Shown: positions 7,773 to 14,594 of the stretch, in pieces
Numbering within the stretch: position 1 is the first letter of the stretch
Layout: each line of letters starts with the position of its first letter
Source of the DNA: a virus
Virus record (IMG/VR): IMGVR_UViG_3300025131_000113
Span: 1 to 40,530 of that record
Length of the DNA stretch: 40,530 nucleotides
Direction: 5' to 3' (one strand)
Notes under the pieces: model-generated
Seen by the model: the letters and a program-made list of their open reading frames with translations, nothing else
What the model was told of the DNA's origin: nothing
Database searches by the model: none
Made by a program: the position numbers and the translations under genes

Positions 7773-8176
7773 TATCTAGCTACCTTTTTATATTTTTCCC
7801 AGCTACGCAAGCCGCCCAAACCCAACATGCCTAATAAAACGGGCATCATCGTGCTTAAATCAAGCGTGGGAAGATGAACCAAGTTCCCTGTCTGTCCCAT
7901 AATAAAAACGGCCATGGGTTGAATCAGGTACGTATAGAACAAAGCAAGCCCGCATGTCCAGCCAACGAAGGGGCGCCAGCCGGCAATAAACATGGATTTA
8001 TGGCTCGCTTCCGCCTTATTTACCTCTAATTGAGCCAGGTCTATAGAGGCAAGATGCTCGGTAAGCTTCGCCTCGATCTCTCTGGTTGCTTTTTCCTTCT
8101 CTTCCTTGTTCGGGAAGAACCTATCCAGAACATCCCCAACAACGGGAAGTAATGCCGGAAGAAGGCTAGCGAACAT
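7772..8176 (-). CDS. Holin, 3-TM (GTA-holin) superfamily
   Basis: A protein of 134 residues from the ATG at 8174-8176, which has a GAGGAA ribosome binding site; it overlaps the upstream gene by 11 bases. The pattern is that of the GTA_holin_3TM family: a short N-terminal hydrophobic segment (LLPALLPVVGDVLDRF), a charged amphipathic linker, then FIAGWRPFVGWTCGLALFY, IQPMAVFI and LPVLLGMLGLGGLRSWEK-like segments (the last reads MMPVLLGMLGLGGLRSW). Members of this family make the membrane holes that release the endolysin at the end of infection. The endolysin itself is at 34049-34495. Confidence 0.8.
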   Translation of the reverse strand: MFASLLPALLPVVGDVLDRFFPNKEEKEKATREIEAKLTEHLASIDLAQLEVNKAEASHKSMFIAGWRPFVGWTCGLALFYTYLIQPMAVFIMGQTGNLVHLPTLDLSTMMPVLLGMLGLGGLRSWEKYKKVAR

Positions 8177-9029
8177 CTTCTGTTTCCTCTTCGGTCTCCG
8201 GCTCCGGCTCATCCCCTAGAATTTTTACGCCATACCCAGCATCTCTAAGGAAAACACGGATCTCAGAGACCGGTCTACTCCACGCCATATGCGATACGAC
8301 ATTTCCCCACCCGTATGCCGATACCATACTCGGCACACCAATCAACTCATAGTGGTTGCGCGGGGAGTATACATACAAGGATCCGCCGGAATTACCGTAG
8401 ATTATCGGGCTGGTTGAGAGGTATAGGGCATTACCGTCCTGATCCCTACCATACCCTGCCAGCAAACCCATCGTCGGAAACGGAGGCTTTCCCAACCCTG
8501 CACCTACAGCATAAACCGTCTGGAAAATCCAGGGGCCATCATCGACATCTTCAGGGTAAATGGCAGCGACATGAGGCATAGGACGCTCCTCATCCTCCAC
8601 CTTCAGAAGTGCCAGGTCGCGGCTCTTGTCGTAAGCCACGATGCTTGCCAAGCGCCCTATGGTCCCTACAGCAGTGGAGTAGTTATTATACTCCCAAAGA
8701 TCTATGTTAACCGGTCTCCTGGTCTCGGTCTCTAGATGTTCCTTCTTCTCGGAATTCCAGACCTTTGAGACCTTTACATAACCTTGGATGACGTGCCAAT
8801 TGGTCAGAACGAAACTTTCGTATTCTCGATCTTCGTTCTGTTTGGAATAAATAACTGTCCCAGATCCTGAACCACTGCCCAATCTCACTAAAACTGTCGG
8901 ATAAAGCATCTCCAAATGCTCTTGCTCCGGCACCACTCCACTTTTCTTGGGATTAGCGAAAACGGGTGCGGAAAAAGTTAGAGCTACAACAATAAGAGAT
9001 GCAGTTGCAATCTTACGGAAAGTACTCAT
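8166..9029 (-). CDS. Secreted trypsin-like serine protease
   Basis: A 287-residue protein with a clear Sec signal peptide (MSTFRKIATASLIVVALTFS, cleavage after APVFA near residue 25). The mature part has a complete chymotrypsin-fold triad: His79 in LTNWHV, Asp138 in KSRDLALLKV and Ser214 in GNSGGSL, with the oxyanion glycine in place. No PDZ domain follows; the acidic C-terminus is short. The fold is that of HtrA/DegP-type and other S1 proteases that act in the periplasm. It sits between terminase and holin genes. It may cleave host envelope proteins or act in lysis or exclusion; a virion-maturation role is less likely because the protein is exported. Confidence 0.8.
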   Translation of the reverse strand: MSTFRKIATASLIVVALTFSAPVFANPKKSGVVPEQEHLEMLYPTVLVRLGSGSGSGTVIYSKQNEDREYESFVLTNWHVIQGYVKVSKVWNSEKKEHLETETRRPVNIDLWEYNNYSTAVGTIGRLASIVAYDKSRDLALLKVEDEERPMPHVAAIYPEDVDDGPWIFQTVYAVGAGLGKPPFPTMGLLAGYGRDQDGNALYLSTSPIIYGNSGGSLYVYSPRNHYELIGVPSMVSAYGWGNVVSHMAWSRPVSEIRVFLRDAGYGVKILGDEPEPETEEETEDVR

Positions 9030-9057
9030 TCCTTAAACCCCAGATTTACATCAAAAA

Positions 9058-9222
9058 TTAGTATACGCCCTTTTCCTTCAAAACAAAGGCAAGAACACCT
9101 ACCGCAATACCAGACATGATTAAATACGGCTGATCTATTAAAATTCCGACACCCATAACTGCAACACCTACCGCAGCATAGGTGGAGGGTTCGCGCACAC
9201 GTCCCATAGCCCATTTAAGCAT
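9058..9222 (-). CDS. 54-residue membrane protein
   Basis: An ORF of 54 codons with an excellent AGGAGG ribosome binding site before its ATG (9220-9222). The product starts MLKWAMGRVREPSTYAA and contains two hydrophobic stretches (VGVAVMGVGILI and LIMSGIAVGVLAFVL) around a short DQPY turn, then a basic tail. Two tiny transmembrane helices and a position next to lysis genes suggest a lysis accessory or pinholin-like protein, but such proteins also exist in phages with unknown roles. A longer ORF in another frame over this region is a shadow. Confidence 0.7.
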   Translation of the reverse strand: MLKWAMGRVREPSTYAAVGVAVMGVGILIDQPYLIMSGIAVGVLAFVLKEKGVY

Positions 9223-9231
9223 TAAAGCCTC

Positions 9232-10692
9232 CTAATAAAATTGACGGGATTGGGTCTTATATACAGGTTCCTCGTCTTTTTCATCACTGTCAAGACGAAG
9301 AAACCCCCCCTTACGATATCTTATTAGAGCCATGCTCATACTGTCGCAGTAATCGTCATAATCGCCATTGGGAAATGCCGCGCATTCCTCAATAACCTCC
9401 TCCGAAAACTTCTTCTCCGGCGCCCAAACCTTCCCTGACTCGAAAATCGGCGCCACCATATGCATCCTGGTGTGCTTATCCTTGCCCTTGGACGGCGTAT
9501 AATTCACCACAGGTATGCCCATCGTCCTCAATTCGTCCGTGAGCGGTGTTCCAGTGGCCTTCGCCTCGATCAAAACCATATCCGGCTCCCAGTACTCGTA
9601 CTCCTGCATGGCCTGAGACTTGAGTTCAGGGAAATCCCACCGCCCCCGCTTCGCATCCATAAGGATCAAATGATCGGCACCGCCCTCATCAGGCTGAAAT
9701 ACCCCCCATGTGGTGATCGCCGAGTAATCCGCCGTCTCCTTCTTGCTAAACGCCGTATCATAACTCTGCATGATGTAACTAACAGGAGGTATGTCGTCCT
9801 TCTCCCACTTGTTCCACCACTCCTTCTTTATTATCGCACCTTCTTCCGCCGTGGGATTCTGCTGCCACTGCGCATTCCACTTGCCCAAGGACAGCGAAGC
9901 CTTGACCCTGAGTAACTCGTCCTTGTTCCAAAACTCCGGCCACAGTACGTTGCCGGACGGCAATATGGCCGGAAACTCCACAACCTCCCATTGATCCGCC
10001 ATGACATCCGAAGCCTGGGACTTGATGAGTTTCCCCGTCAAATCCTTCATGGACCACCGCGTCATTACTATGACAATGGATCCACCCGGCTGAAGCCTTT
10101 GCCTCGGTCCTGACGTGTACCACTCATACGCATGTTCCATCGCACTCTCGGAAAGTGCATCCTGCTCCGAATGCGGGTCATCGATAATAAGCAAATCCGC
10201 ACCGCGACCCGTAATCGCACCTCCCACACCAGCCGCGTAATACTCGCCGCCCTGCCCCGTGTCCCAACGGCCAGCAGCCTTGGAATCAGCGCGTAAATCC
10301 ACATCAGGAAATACCTCCCTGTACCGATCCGTCTCCATTAAATTACGAACCTTACGGCCAAAACGTACCGCCAACTCAGCCGTGTGCGTCGTCTGAATGA
10401 TCTTTAATTGCGGATTCTTGCCAATCAACCATGCCGGCAGCAAATATGACGCAAACTCCGACTTGGTATGACGAGGCGGCAAATTGATGATGATCCGTGA
10501 ACCACGGTTCTTGGACAATCCCTCGAACTGTTCCGCTACCTGTTTGTGATGGGATCCCTCGATAAACCCGTCATATACATGCTTTACAAACAGCATGAAC
10601 GAATCCTGCGCCTTGCCGCGAAGCGAAAGCGTCTTGCGCGCTTCCTCCAGCGCTAATATCTCGCGAAGTACCTCGTCAGGCGCGTTTAGCAC
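9232..10692 (-). CDS. terL: Terminase large subunit
   Basis: The packaging motor: ATPase plus nuclease. From the GTG at 10690-10692 the protein is 486 residues. The GTG has a GGAG ribosome binding site and overlaps the upstream stop by 17 bases; a TTG 42 bases upstream is a weaker start. The Walker-A-like sequence LPPRHTKSE is near residues 71-79, Walker B LLIIDDPH near 167-174, and the coupling motif IVMTRW follows. The C-terminal RNase-H-type nuclease begins with SYDTAFSKKETADYSAI and has LIEAKATGTPL. The small subunit is not next to it but at 16177-16758. Confidence 0.9.
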   Translation of the reverse strand: MLNAPDEVLREILALEEARKTLSLRGKAQDSFMLFVKHVYDGFIEGSHHKQVAEQFEGLSKNRGSRIIINLPPRHTKSEFASYLLPAWLIGKNPQLKIIQTTHTAELAVRFGRKVRNLMETDRYREVFPDVDLRADSKAAGRWDTGQGGEYYAAGVGGAITGRGADLLIIDDPHSEQDALSESAMEHAYEWYTSGPRQRLQPGGSIVIVMTRWSMKDLTGKLIKSQASDVMADQWEVVEFPAILPSGNVLWPEFWNKDELLRVKASLSLGKWNAQWQQNPTAEEGAIIKKEWWNKWEKDDIPPVSYIMQSYDTAFSKKETADYSAITTWGVFQPDEGGADHLILMDAKRGRWDFPELKSQAMQEYEYWEPDMVLIEAKATGTPLTDELRTMGIPVVNYTPSKGKDKHTRMHMVAPIFESGKVWAPEKKFSEEVIEECAAFPNGDYDDYCDSMSMALIRYRKGGFLRLDSDEKDEEPVYKTQSRQFY

Positions 10693-11719
10693 GCTTCCAC
10701 TCCAAATATTCCGCGCCCTGCTCCAAATCCACAAAAGAATGTATGCGGGACGCCGGGTTCGTGTCCTGAGGATCTATTACAAATAGTACAGTAGCCCCAT
10801 ACTTGTCATTATGATACCCGTGCCGAACAGCATAACGATCCAAAAATTTATACCCCCTGGCGCGACCAAAGAAAACCACCCGGCCATCGTCCAACTCCTC
10901 CGTGGATAAACCCCACGTGTGCCGATGTCCGGCCACATATATGTCCGCATCCTCGTCCCATAACGCCGCACGCTTCTGGCCATGCATTACATTGTATATA
11001 GAACTGCCCTTGTGATCGTGCGCAGCGTCAACCCGTACCTCCAAAGAAGGAAATACCAACTTAAACCGAGCTCGCCACTCGATCATGGGTATCTGCTCCA
11101 CGTTTATCGTCTTGAGATACGTCGAAAACTCCGAATGCATCATCTCATGATTACCGTGTAACCATAAAACCCACGGTATCTTCGCATCCCGCAAAAACCA
11201 CCGCGATAAACGCTGCTCCGTGGGCCGCGAAATGTCCTCCTCCGAATAAAGCTGAAGTAACCTCCCGTAACTCCAGTTGTCCGCCGTATCACCAATGTTA
11301 ATCGCCATCACACCTTCCGTCTCCGACATGATCCGTACATCACGCTTCAATAAAGGAATGTTGCAACTCGGACCTAAATGAGGATCCCCAACTACAGCCA
11401 ACCCTATCGGCTCGTCAGACCGTACCTTTATCGGAAACCACCGCTGAGACTTCTCATACGCCAGCTTCTTCTCAAACCGACGCTCCATGTGATCCAAAAT
11501 CTCAGGCGCACTAATGTCGTCGTCGTCAAAAACAGGAAGATCAAAATCAGACTCAGAAGAAATTCGACGCGGAACAAAATCCCGCTCCCGTGCGCGCTTC
11601 ACCCTATGACGCACAGTCCCAACAGGGATATCTAAAAGACGTGCCCCCGCGCTGATGCTACCCTCTTGATCTACCGCATCAAGCGCTTCTTGGCACAAAA
11701 CCAGAAAATCTTTATCCAT
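10676..11719 (-). CDS. HTH-metallophosphoesterase fusion
   Basis: A protein of 347 residues from the ATG at 11717-11719 (TTG at 11731 rejected). Residues about 8-45 form a small helix-turn-helix (GSISAGARLLDIPVGTVRHR). The rest is a calcineurin-like phosphoesterase with all metal motifs: GDPHLG (D112, H114), NIGDTADN (D144), GNHE (189-192), AHDH (234-236) and GHRH (264-267). Such enzymes act on nucleotides or nucleic acids (Mre11/SbcD, lambda phosphatase, DNA-end nucleases). It sits directly upstream of terL, where a small terminase is usual, and overlaps it. A role at packaging or genome ends is an inference. Confidence 0.8.
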   Translation of the reverse strand: MDKDFLVLCQEALDAVDQEGSISAGARLLDIPVGTVRHRVKRARERDFVPRRISSESDFDLPVFDDDDISAPEILDHMERRFEKKLAYEKSQRWFPIKVRSDEPIGLAVVGDPHLGPSCNIPLLKRDVRIMSETEGVMAINIGDTADNWSYGRLLQLYSEEDISRPTEQRLSRWFLRDAKIPWVLWLHGNHEMMHSEFSTYLKTINVEQIPMIEWRARFKLVFPSLEVRVDAAHDHKGSSIYNVMHGQKRAALWDEDADIYVAGHRHTWGLSTEELDDGRVVFFGRARGYKFLDRYAVRHGYHNDKYGATVLFVIDPQDTNPASRIHSFVDLEQGAEYLEWKRAKRA

Positions 11720-11749
11720 GTAACCTACCAATAATCAGTTCTCGTAATA

Positions 11750-11778
11750 ATATCAAGGGTATATGTCACATGTGTAAA
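11750..11778 (-). promoter_or_regulatory. Candidate promoter for the terminase/head operon
   Basis: On the minus strand, TTTACA (11773-11778) and TGATAT (11750-11755) are 17 bases apart, a reasonable sigma-70-like pair about 30 bases upstream of the HTH-phosphoesterase ATG. It would start the whole left-hand late operon. Only a sequence match. Confidence 0.35.
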
Positions 11779-11849
11779 GGAGGATGGGCCAATGACAGAT
11801 ATCCATAATTATATGTCCACGGCACTGTTTACACCCCTCTCCCCCTGAA

Positions 11850-11863
11850 GGGCGCCGGCGCCC
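11850..11863. repeat. 14-bp GC palindrome (copy 1)
   Basis: GGGCGCCGGCGCCC is a perfect 14-bp palindrome in the 265-base spacer between the head operon and the accessory region. Its 12-base core recurs at 15794-15807 at the far end of that region. The rest of the spacer has no ORF; it holds the promoter listed above and the terminator at 11936-11963. Confidence 0.5.
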
Positions 11864-11935
11864 GACCTGGCCGGCCATCGAGGTGCGACCGACATATAGT
11901 TGACCTTCGGCCTAAGTACCTAACCCCGATAGGCC

Positions 11936-11963
11936 AAAGAAAAGGGCGACCCGAAGGCCGCCC
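11936..11963 (-). terminator. Terminator of the 55-residue gene (family copy 1)
   Basis: On the minus strand an 8-bp stem GGGCGGCC / GGTCGCCC closes a TTCG tetraloop and is followed by TTTTCTTT. The one non-Watson-Crick position is a G-U pair on the minus strand but an A-C mismatch on the plus strand, so it works for minus transcription. Nearly the same hairpin recurs at 12850 and 13541. Confidence 0.8.
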
Positions 11964-11983
11964 GAGTTGCGTCTCTGCGTTTC

Positions 11984-12151
11984 TTATGTGTGGGTGCGAG
12001 CCGCGCGGTCGTCCCGGCGGATTTTCTGCAACTCCGCAACTGACTTGCGGTAGTAGCCCTTGGCGGATGCGCTGGCGTCATCGAAGCTCATGCCGTCTTC
12101 ATGGATGCGGGCAAGGATGATGGGGACGATGATGTCGTGTTTCTTAGCCAT
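11984..12151 (-). CDS. Small hypothetical protein (55 aa)
   Basis: A 55-residue protein from the ATG at 12149-12151 with ribosome binding site AAAGGGA. It begins MAKKHDIIVPIILARIHEDG and has a helical, charged C-terminus (VAELQKIRRDDRAARTHT). Its own terminator follows directly. One of several small separately expressed genes in this region. Function unknown. Confidence 0.6.
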   Translation of the reverse strand: MAKKHDIIVPIILARIHEDGMSFDDASASAKGYYRKSVAELQKIRRDDRAARTHT

Positions 12152-12174
12152 GTCTGTTTTCCCTTTCGGTAGTT

Positions 12175-12199
12175 TGGGCGGAGCGTTATGCTCCGCCCA
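12175..12199. repeat. 10-bp stem hairpin between two small genes
   Basis: TGGGCGGAGC (12175-12184) and GCTCCGCCCA (12190-12199) form a perfect 10-bp inverted repeat with a five-base loop. It lies after the stop of the gene at 12207-12620 and before the next gene on the same strand. There is no U-run, so it may be an RNA-stability or attenuation hairpin rather than a full terminator. Confidence 0.5.
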
Positions 12200-12206
12200 T
12201 TGTTGG

Positions 12207-12620
12207 CTATGCTCTTGGCCTAGAAACGACGAACTTGGCACTCACTGGTGTCGTTACCCAGCACTTCTTATATTCGTCGTCGTTTATTAGATTGCGAGTG
12301 AGTAGGTCGGCAATAAATCCATCACCTACAAAATCTGGCGTACTCTTTCTTGGCTTTTGGCCAATCAGCTTAATCGTATCTAAGCCAGTACGCTGTGTGG
12401 CGTCACTGTGCTTGGCGCACAATTTGCCGACCACATATCTATTGTCTGGCAAATCCATCGCCAAAACTTTCGGCGCAAGCCATTTGACAACCTTATCACG
12501 CGCTTTCTTTAACTCAGCGATCTGCTCATCGATTGTCATGATCGCTTGCATGACAGTGTGCGGTGTACCGCAATTGTGCGCGACCAAATCACCGTCGAAA
12601 TACTTGACTTCGATACTCAT
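12207..12620 (-). CDS. Hypothetical protein (137 aa)
   Basis: A 137-residue protein, ATG at 12618-12620, ribosome binding site AGAGGGAAA. The N-terminus reads MSIEVKYFDGDLVAHNCG; a helical charged segment follows (TIDEQIAELKKARDKVVKW, residues about 29-47), then an alpha/beta-looking second half ending SAKFVVSRPRA. No family recognised. A perfect 22-base inverted repeat lies just upstream and may be its operator. Confidence 0.6.
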   Translation of the reverse strand: MSIEVKYFDGDLVAHNCGTPHTVMQAIMTIDEQIAELKKARDKVVKWLAPKVLAMDLPDNRYVVGKLCAKHSDATQRTGLDTIKLIGQKPRKSTPDFVGDGFIADLLTRNLINDDEYKKCWVTTPVSAKFVVSRPRA

Positions 12621-12636
12621 GACGTTTCCCTCTCTG

Positions 12637-12658
12637 GTTAAGATGCGAGCATCTTAAC
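12637..12658. promoter_or_regulatory. Operator-like perfect inverted repeat
   Basis: GTTAAGATGC and GCATCTTAAC, 10-bp perfect arms with a two-base spacer, lie 16 bases upstream of the ATG of the gene at 12207-12620. The symmetry and position fit a repressor site or a 5'-leader hairpin. Between here and 12896 no gene is seen; the spacer holds a GCATAG/CTATGC inverted repeat near 12693 and the GC-rich element listed next. Confidence 0.5.
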
Positions 12659-12785
12659 ATGGAATATGATGGGATAGCCATGTTAATTGGGCATAGGAGC
12701 TATGCGGATATGGCATGGCTGGAGACGGCGCCAGGGCCGCTCGAGGCCGGTAGATTATTGTTTACTATCCGTTACCACGTATAGC

Positions 12786-12847
12786 GCACCGCGCGGCGGT
12801 ACGCCGCAGCGCGGTGCATTAAGACCCGACCCCGACCCGACCCGACC
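12786..12847. repeat. GC-rich hairpin plus CCCGA repeat cluster (copy 1)
   Basis: GCACCGCGC (12786-12794) pairs with GCGCGGTGC (12809-12817), with an inner GGCG/CGCC stem, making a large stable hairpin. Right after it, 12823-12847 is a run of CCCGA/CCCCGA units. On the minus strand this gives four GGG or GGGG tracts separated by TC, a textbook G-quadruplex pattern. Related clusters occur at 13494-13536, 14670-14695, 14751-14768 and 15765-15936, always C-rich on the plus strand. Confidence 0.7.
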
Positions 12848-12849
12848 AT

Positions 12850-12876
12850 AAAAAAAGGGCGACCCGAAGGTCGCCC
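12850..12876 (-). terminator. Terminator of the 98-residue gene (family copy 2)
   Basis: Minus-strand stem GGGCGACC / GGTCGCCC around TTCG, followed by seven Ts. An ideal intrinsic terminator 20 bases after the stop of the gene at 12897-13193, and nearly identical to the ones at 11936 and 13541. Confidence 0.9.
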
Positions 12877-12896
12877 AGTAGGGAGATGAGTGTTGG

Positions 12897-13193
12897 CTAC
12901 GCCGACATGCGCACTCTCGGATCGTCCCGATAAGCCTCAATAAACTCTGGCGAGGCGTAAGTGCATATGGCTTGCGGATCGTCCAGAATTTCGGCGCAAT
13001 AGCCATCGCCTAATTCATCACTTCCGTAAGTATGCGGTGAACTTGTGGCGAGGAACCAGCGTGCATACTGCTTTTCGTTCTTGGCAAGCTGGTACGTTTT
13101 CAGCACCTTCCATTTCCAATTCGCCATCGGGTTCTCAAATACCGCATACGGACTATCCGCTGAGCGGCTCTTGCCTAGTGGGTTCTTTGCCAT
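12897..13193 (-). CDS. Hypothetical protein (98 aa)
   Basis: A 98-residue protein from the ATG at 13191-13193, which follows GGAGGAAATT; the ATG 12 bases upstream lies at the ribosome binding site itself. It begins MAKNPLGKSRSADSPYAVFE and contains WKWKVLKTYQLAKNEKQYARWF and SSPHTYGSDELGDGY. The pattern of conserved-looking aromatic residues suggests a compact domain seen in other phages, but I cannot name it. It has its own promoter (13223-13251) and terminator. Confidence 0.65.
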   Translation of the reverse strand: MAKNPLGKSRSADSPYAVFENPMANWKWKVLKTYQLAKNEKQYARWFLATSSPHTYGSDELGDGYCAEILDDPQAICTYASPEFIEAYRDDPRVRMSA

Positions 13194-13222
13194 AATTTCC
13201 TCCATTTGTTGTTGGCATTAAG

Positions 13223-13251
13223 ATTGTCCCATATTTCATGGGCCAACGCAA
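13223..13251 (-). promoter_or_regulatory. Promoter of the 98-residue gene
   Basis: Minus-strand TTGCGT (13246-13251) and GACAAT (13223-13228) with 17-base spacing. The predicted +1 at 13216 is the first base of GCCAACAAC, a nonamer found at the predicted +1 of three other genes nearby. CCCAT/ATGGG forms a small inverted repeat inside the spacer. Confidence 0.5.
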
Positions 13252-13283
13252 GCGCTACATACCGCATTGTCGCAAATTAAATA

Positions 13284-13517
13284 ATGGGCGATTATGCGGG
13301 CATGGCGGATTTCACGATAGACGACTATGGCGCGGTGGTACTGTTGCGACCGGAAACGGAAGCAGCTCGAGCATGGGTAGGCGACAACCTACACCAACCG
13401 CTGCCCTGGCTGGCCGGCGCGATTGCCATCGAACGATGTTCCGTCTCGCCTCTGCTGCATGATATCGATGACGCGCTACTGACTTGGGGTCCAGCCGACC
13501 CGACCCCGATGCATTGA
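13284..13517 (+). CDS. Small conserved-type hypothetical protein
   Basis: A 77-residue protein on the opposite strand to its neighbours. The core, DYGAVVLLRPETEAARAWV then PWLAGAIAIERCSVSPLLHDI, resembles a small family found widely in phages and plasmids (a beta-strand ending in L-x-P-x-T-x-x-A-x-x-W and a second strand VVERRYI-like). The last residues (GPADPTPMH) are encoded by a CCCGA repeat cluster, so the C-terminus seems to have been replaced or capped by the repeat. No good ribosome binding site. Start may also be the ATG at 13302. Confidence 0.5.
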   Translation: MGDYAGMADFTIDDYGAVVLLRPETEAARAWVGDNLHQPLPWLAGAIAIERCSVSPLLHDIDDALLTWGPADPTPMH

Positions 13518-13536
13518 ACCCGACCCCGACCCGACT
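13494..13536. repeat. CCCGA repeat cluster (copy 2)
   Basis: Two runs of CCCGA/CCCCGA units flank a GCATTGA sequence that serves as the stop region of the upstream plus-strand ORF. The order GCATT-R-A followed by CCCGACCCCGACCCGAC matches copy 1, so a unit of about 25-30 bases is being repeated, not just the pentamer. Confidence 0.65.
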
Positions 13537-13540
13537 GGAC

Positions 13541-13569
13541 AAAAAAATAGGGCGACCTTCGGGTCGCCC
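13541..13569 (-). terminator. Terminator of the 135-residue gene (family copy 3)
   Basis: Minus-strand stem GGGCGACC / GGTCGCCC with loop CGAA and a TATTTTTTT tail. It ends the gene at 13592-13999. Confidence 0.9.
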
Positions 13570-13591
13570 GAGGTTAGGAGGACGGTTTAAT

Positions 13592-13999
13592 TTACCAAGA
13601 GGCTTGGTAGAACACCGACCGAGTCCAATCGCCATCGTCAAGCCACTGTGCCGCGTCGGAGAATATTTTGGCGTTGACTTGAACATCGTCTTTATGCCAA
13701 TCGCTATCACCGAAGAAAAATCCTGCGGTGGGCGGCAACTCATCCTCAAGTATAGCCATGGCAATCTTTCGGCAGTCCTCCGCTTCTAAGGAGACGCGCT
13801 GGCACTCATCCTTGCCATCGGCAAACGTCTGAACGATGTAACCGTGAAGGTTCGGGTGCTTCCGCCAATAGCCTATCTCAAGAACTGTCTTTGAGACGGG
13901 AAAGCCATCCTGCTGCGGCCTAGCCTCATGGTTGTCACCTGTCTTGAGACAAACCTGTGAATTGAAACGCTCGCCTTCTAAATACATATCCAAACCCAT
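13592..13999 (-). CDS. MGLDMYL-type conserved hypothetical protein
   Basis: A 135-residue protein starting MGLDMYL, with AGGAGA seven bases upstream. EIGYWRKHPNLHGYI (residues about 38-52) and LPPTAGFFFGDSD (about 88-100) match a widespread phage and bacterial family of unknown function. In databases I recall the family being given misleading names, so I leave it unnamed. Monocistronic, with its own promoter and terminator. Confidence 0.7.
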   Translation of the reverse strand: MGLDMYLEGERFNSQVCLKTGDNHEARPQQDGFPVSKTVLEIGYWRKHPNLHGYIVQTFADGKDECQRVSLEAEDCRKIAMAILEDELPPTAGFFFGDSDWHKDDVQVNAKIFSDAAQWLDDGDWTRSVFYQASW

Positions 14000-14014
14000 T
14001 TTCATTCTCCTTTG

Positions 14015-14061
14015 GTTGTTGACTTTCACATTGTACCATGTATCATAGACCAGTCAACAAC
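14015..14061. promoter_or_regulatory. Interleaved divergent promoters in an inverted repeat
   Basis: GTTGTTGACT (14015-14024) and AGTCAACAAC (14052-14061) are perfect 10-bp inverted repeats. Plus direction: TTGACT (14019-14024), 16 bases, TATCAT (14041-14046), +1 near 14053. Minus direction: TTGACT (14052-14057), 16 bases, TACAAT (14030-14035), +1 near 14023. Each promoter covers the start site of the other, so firing should be mutually exclusive. Both transcripts would begin GTCAACAAC. Confidence 0.7.
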
Positions 14062-14168
14062 AAAGAGGGTAAGCCAATGACGAAAAGGATCGAATGGTCA
14101 AAGACCCACTTCATAACGCGCGCGACCATCGGAACAGTCAACAACAAAGAGGGTAAGCCAATGACGAA
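14051..14168 (+). repeat. In-frame duplication of a leader and start codon
   Basis: A 34-base sequence covering GTCAACAAC, the ribosome binding site (GAGGG) and the ATG occurs at 14051-14084 and again at 14135-14168. The offset of 84 bases is a multiple of three, so both ATGs are in the same frame. Confidence 0.8.
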
Positions 14169-14550
14169 GTTGCTTTTTAAAGAAAACAAGAACAAGGATT
14201 TGGGGGGAATGCTCGCATGGGCGGAAACACATCGGCGTCGCATTCCTTATACCAAAGACTACACAGACAAACATGGTCTGTGGTTGGTGAAGGATGACGG
14301 CATTTATTTGATGGCTCCAACTGATGAGAAGTATGTGAATCAGAAGGGCGTCGTCAACACCGTGGTTTATGCGCGTGGTTACAAACCAACAAAGGCAAAC
14401 CGCGACACGTTATGGGACAAGACTCACGCGGTATCGTGCGATGATTTCGCGGAATTCATTGCACTAACTCCTGAGATGACCACCCGCGTCATGGAAGGTT
14501 TTCCAATTGAGATTGGTCTCACGAGCAGCCATATTTTAATCACAGTCTGA
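14078..14550 (+). CDS. DUF3085-like protein with duplicated start
   Basis: 157 residues from the ATG at 14078, or 129 from the ATG at 14161; both have the same GAGGGTAAGCCA ribosome binding site because the leader is duplicated. An ATG at 14038 lies upstream of the predicted +1. The core GLWLVKDDGIYLMAP, followed by VVYARGYKPTKANRDTLWDKT and DDFAEFIAL, matches what I know of DUF3085 (a 'GVYLM' strand and a 'VYA-x-G-x-P' strand). The function of that family is unknown. Ends at a strong terminator. Confidence 0.65.
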
Positions 14551-14563
14551 ACAACAAAGGGGG

Positions 14564-14594
14564 CGGGACCGTGGCAACACGGTCCCGTATTTTT
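14564..14594 (+). terminator. Plus-strand terminator
   Basis: A 10-bp perfect stem (CGGGACCGTG / CACGGTCCCG) with a GCAA tetraloop, followed by TATTTTT, 14 bases after the stop of the gene at 14078-14550. Confidence 0.9.

Noticed and set aside
9026-9214. Minus-strand 62-codon Cys-rich ORF
   Set aside because: Out-of-frame shadow of the 54-residue membrane protein, which has the better start and ribosome binding site.
10676-11719. HTH-phosphoesterase as the small terminase
   Set aside because: A typical small terminase is present at 16177-16758, and this protein is mostly an enzyme.
12755-13006. Minus-strand 83-codon ORF
   Set aside because: Shadow over the 98-residue gene and the hairpin terminator; no independent start.
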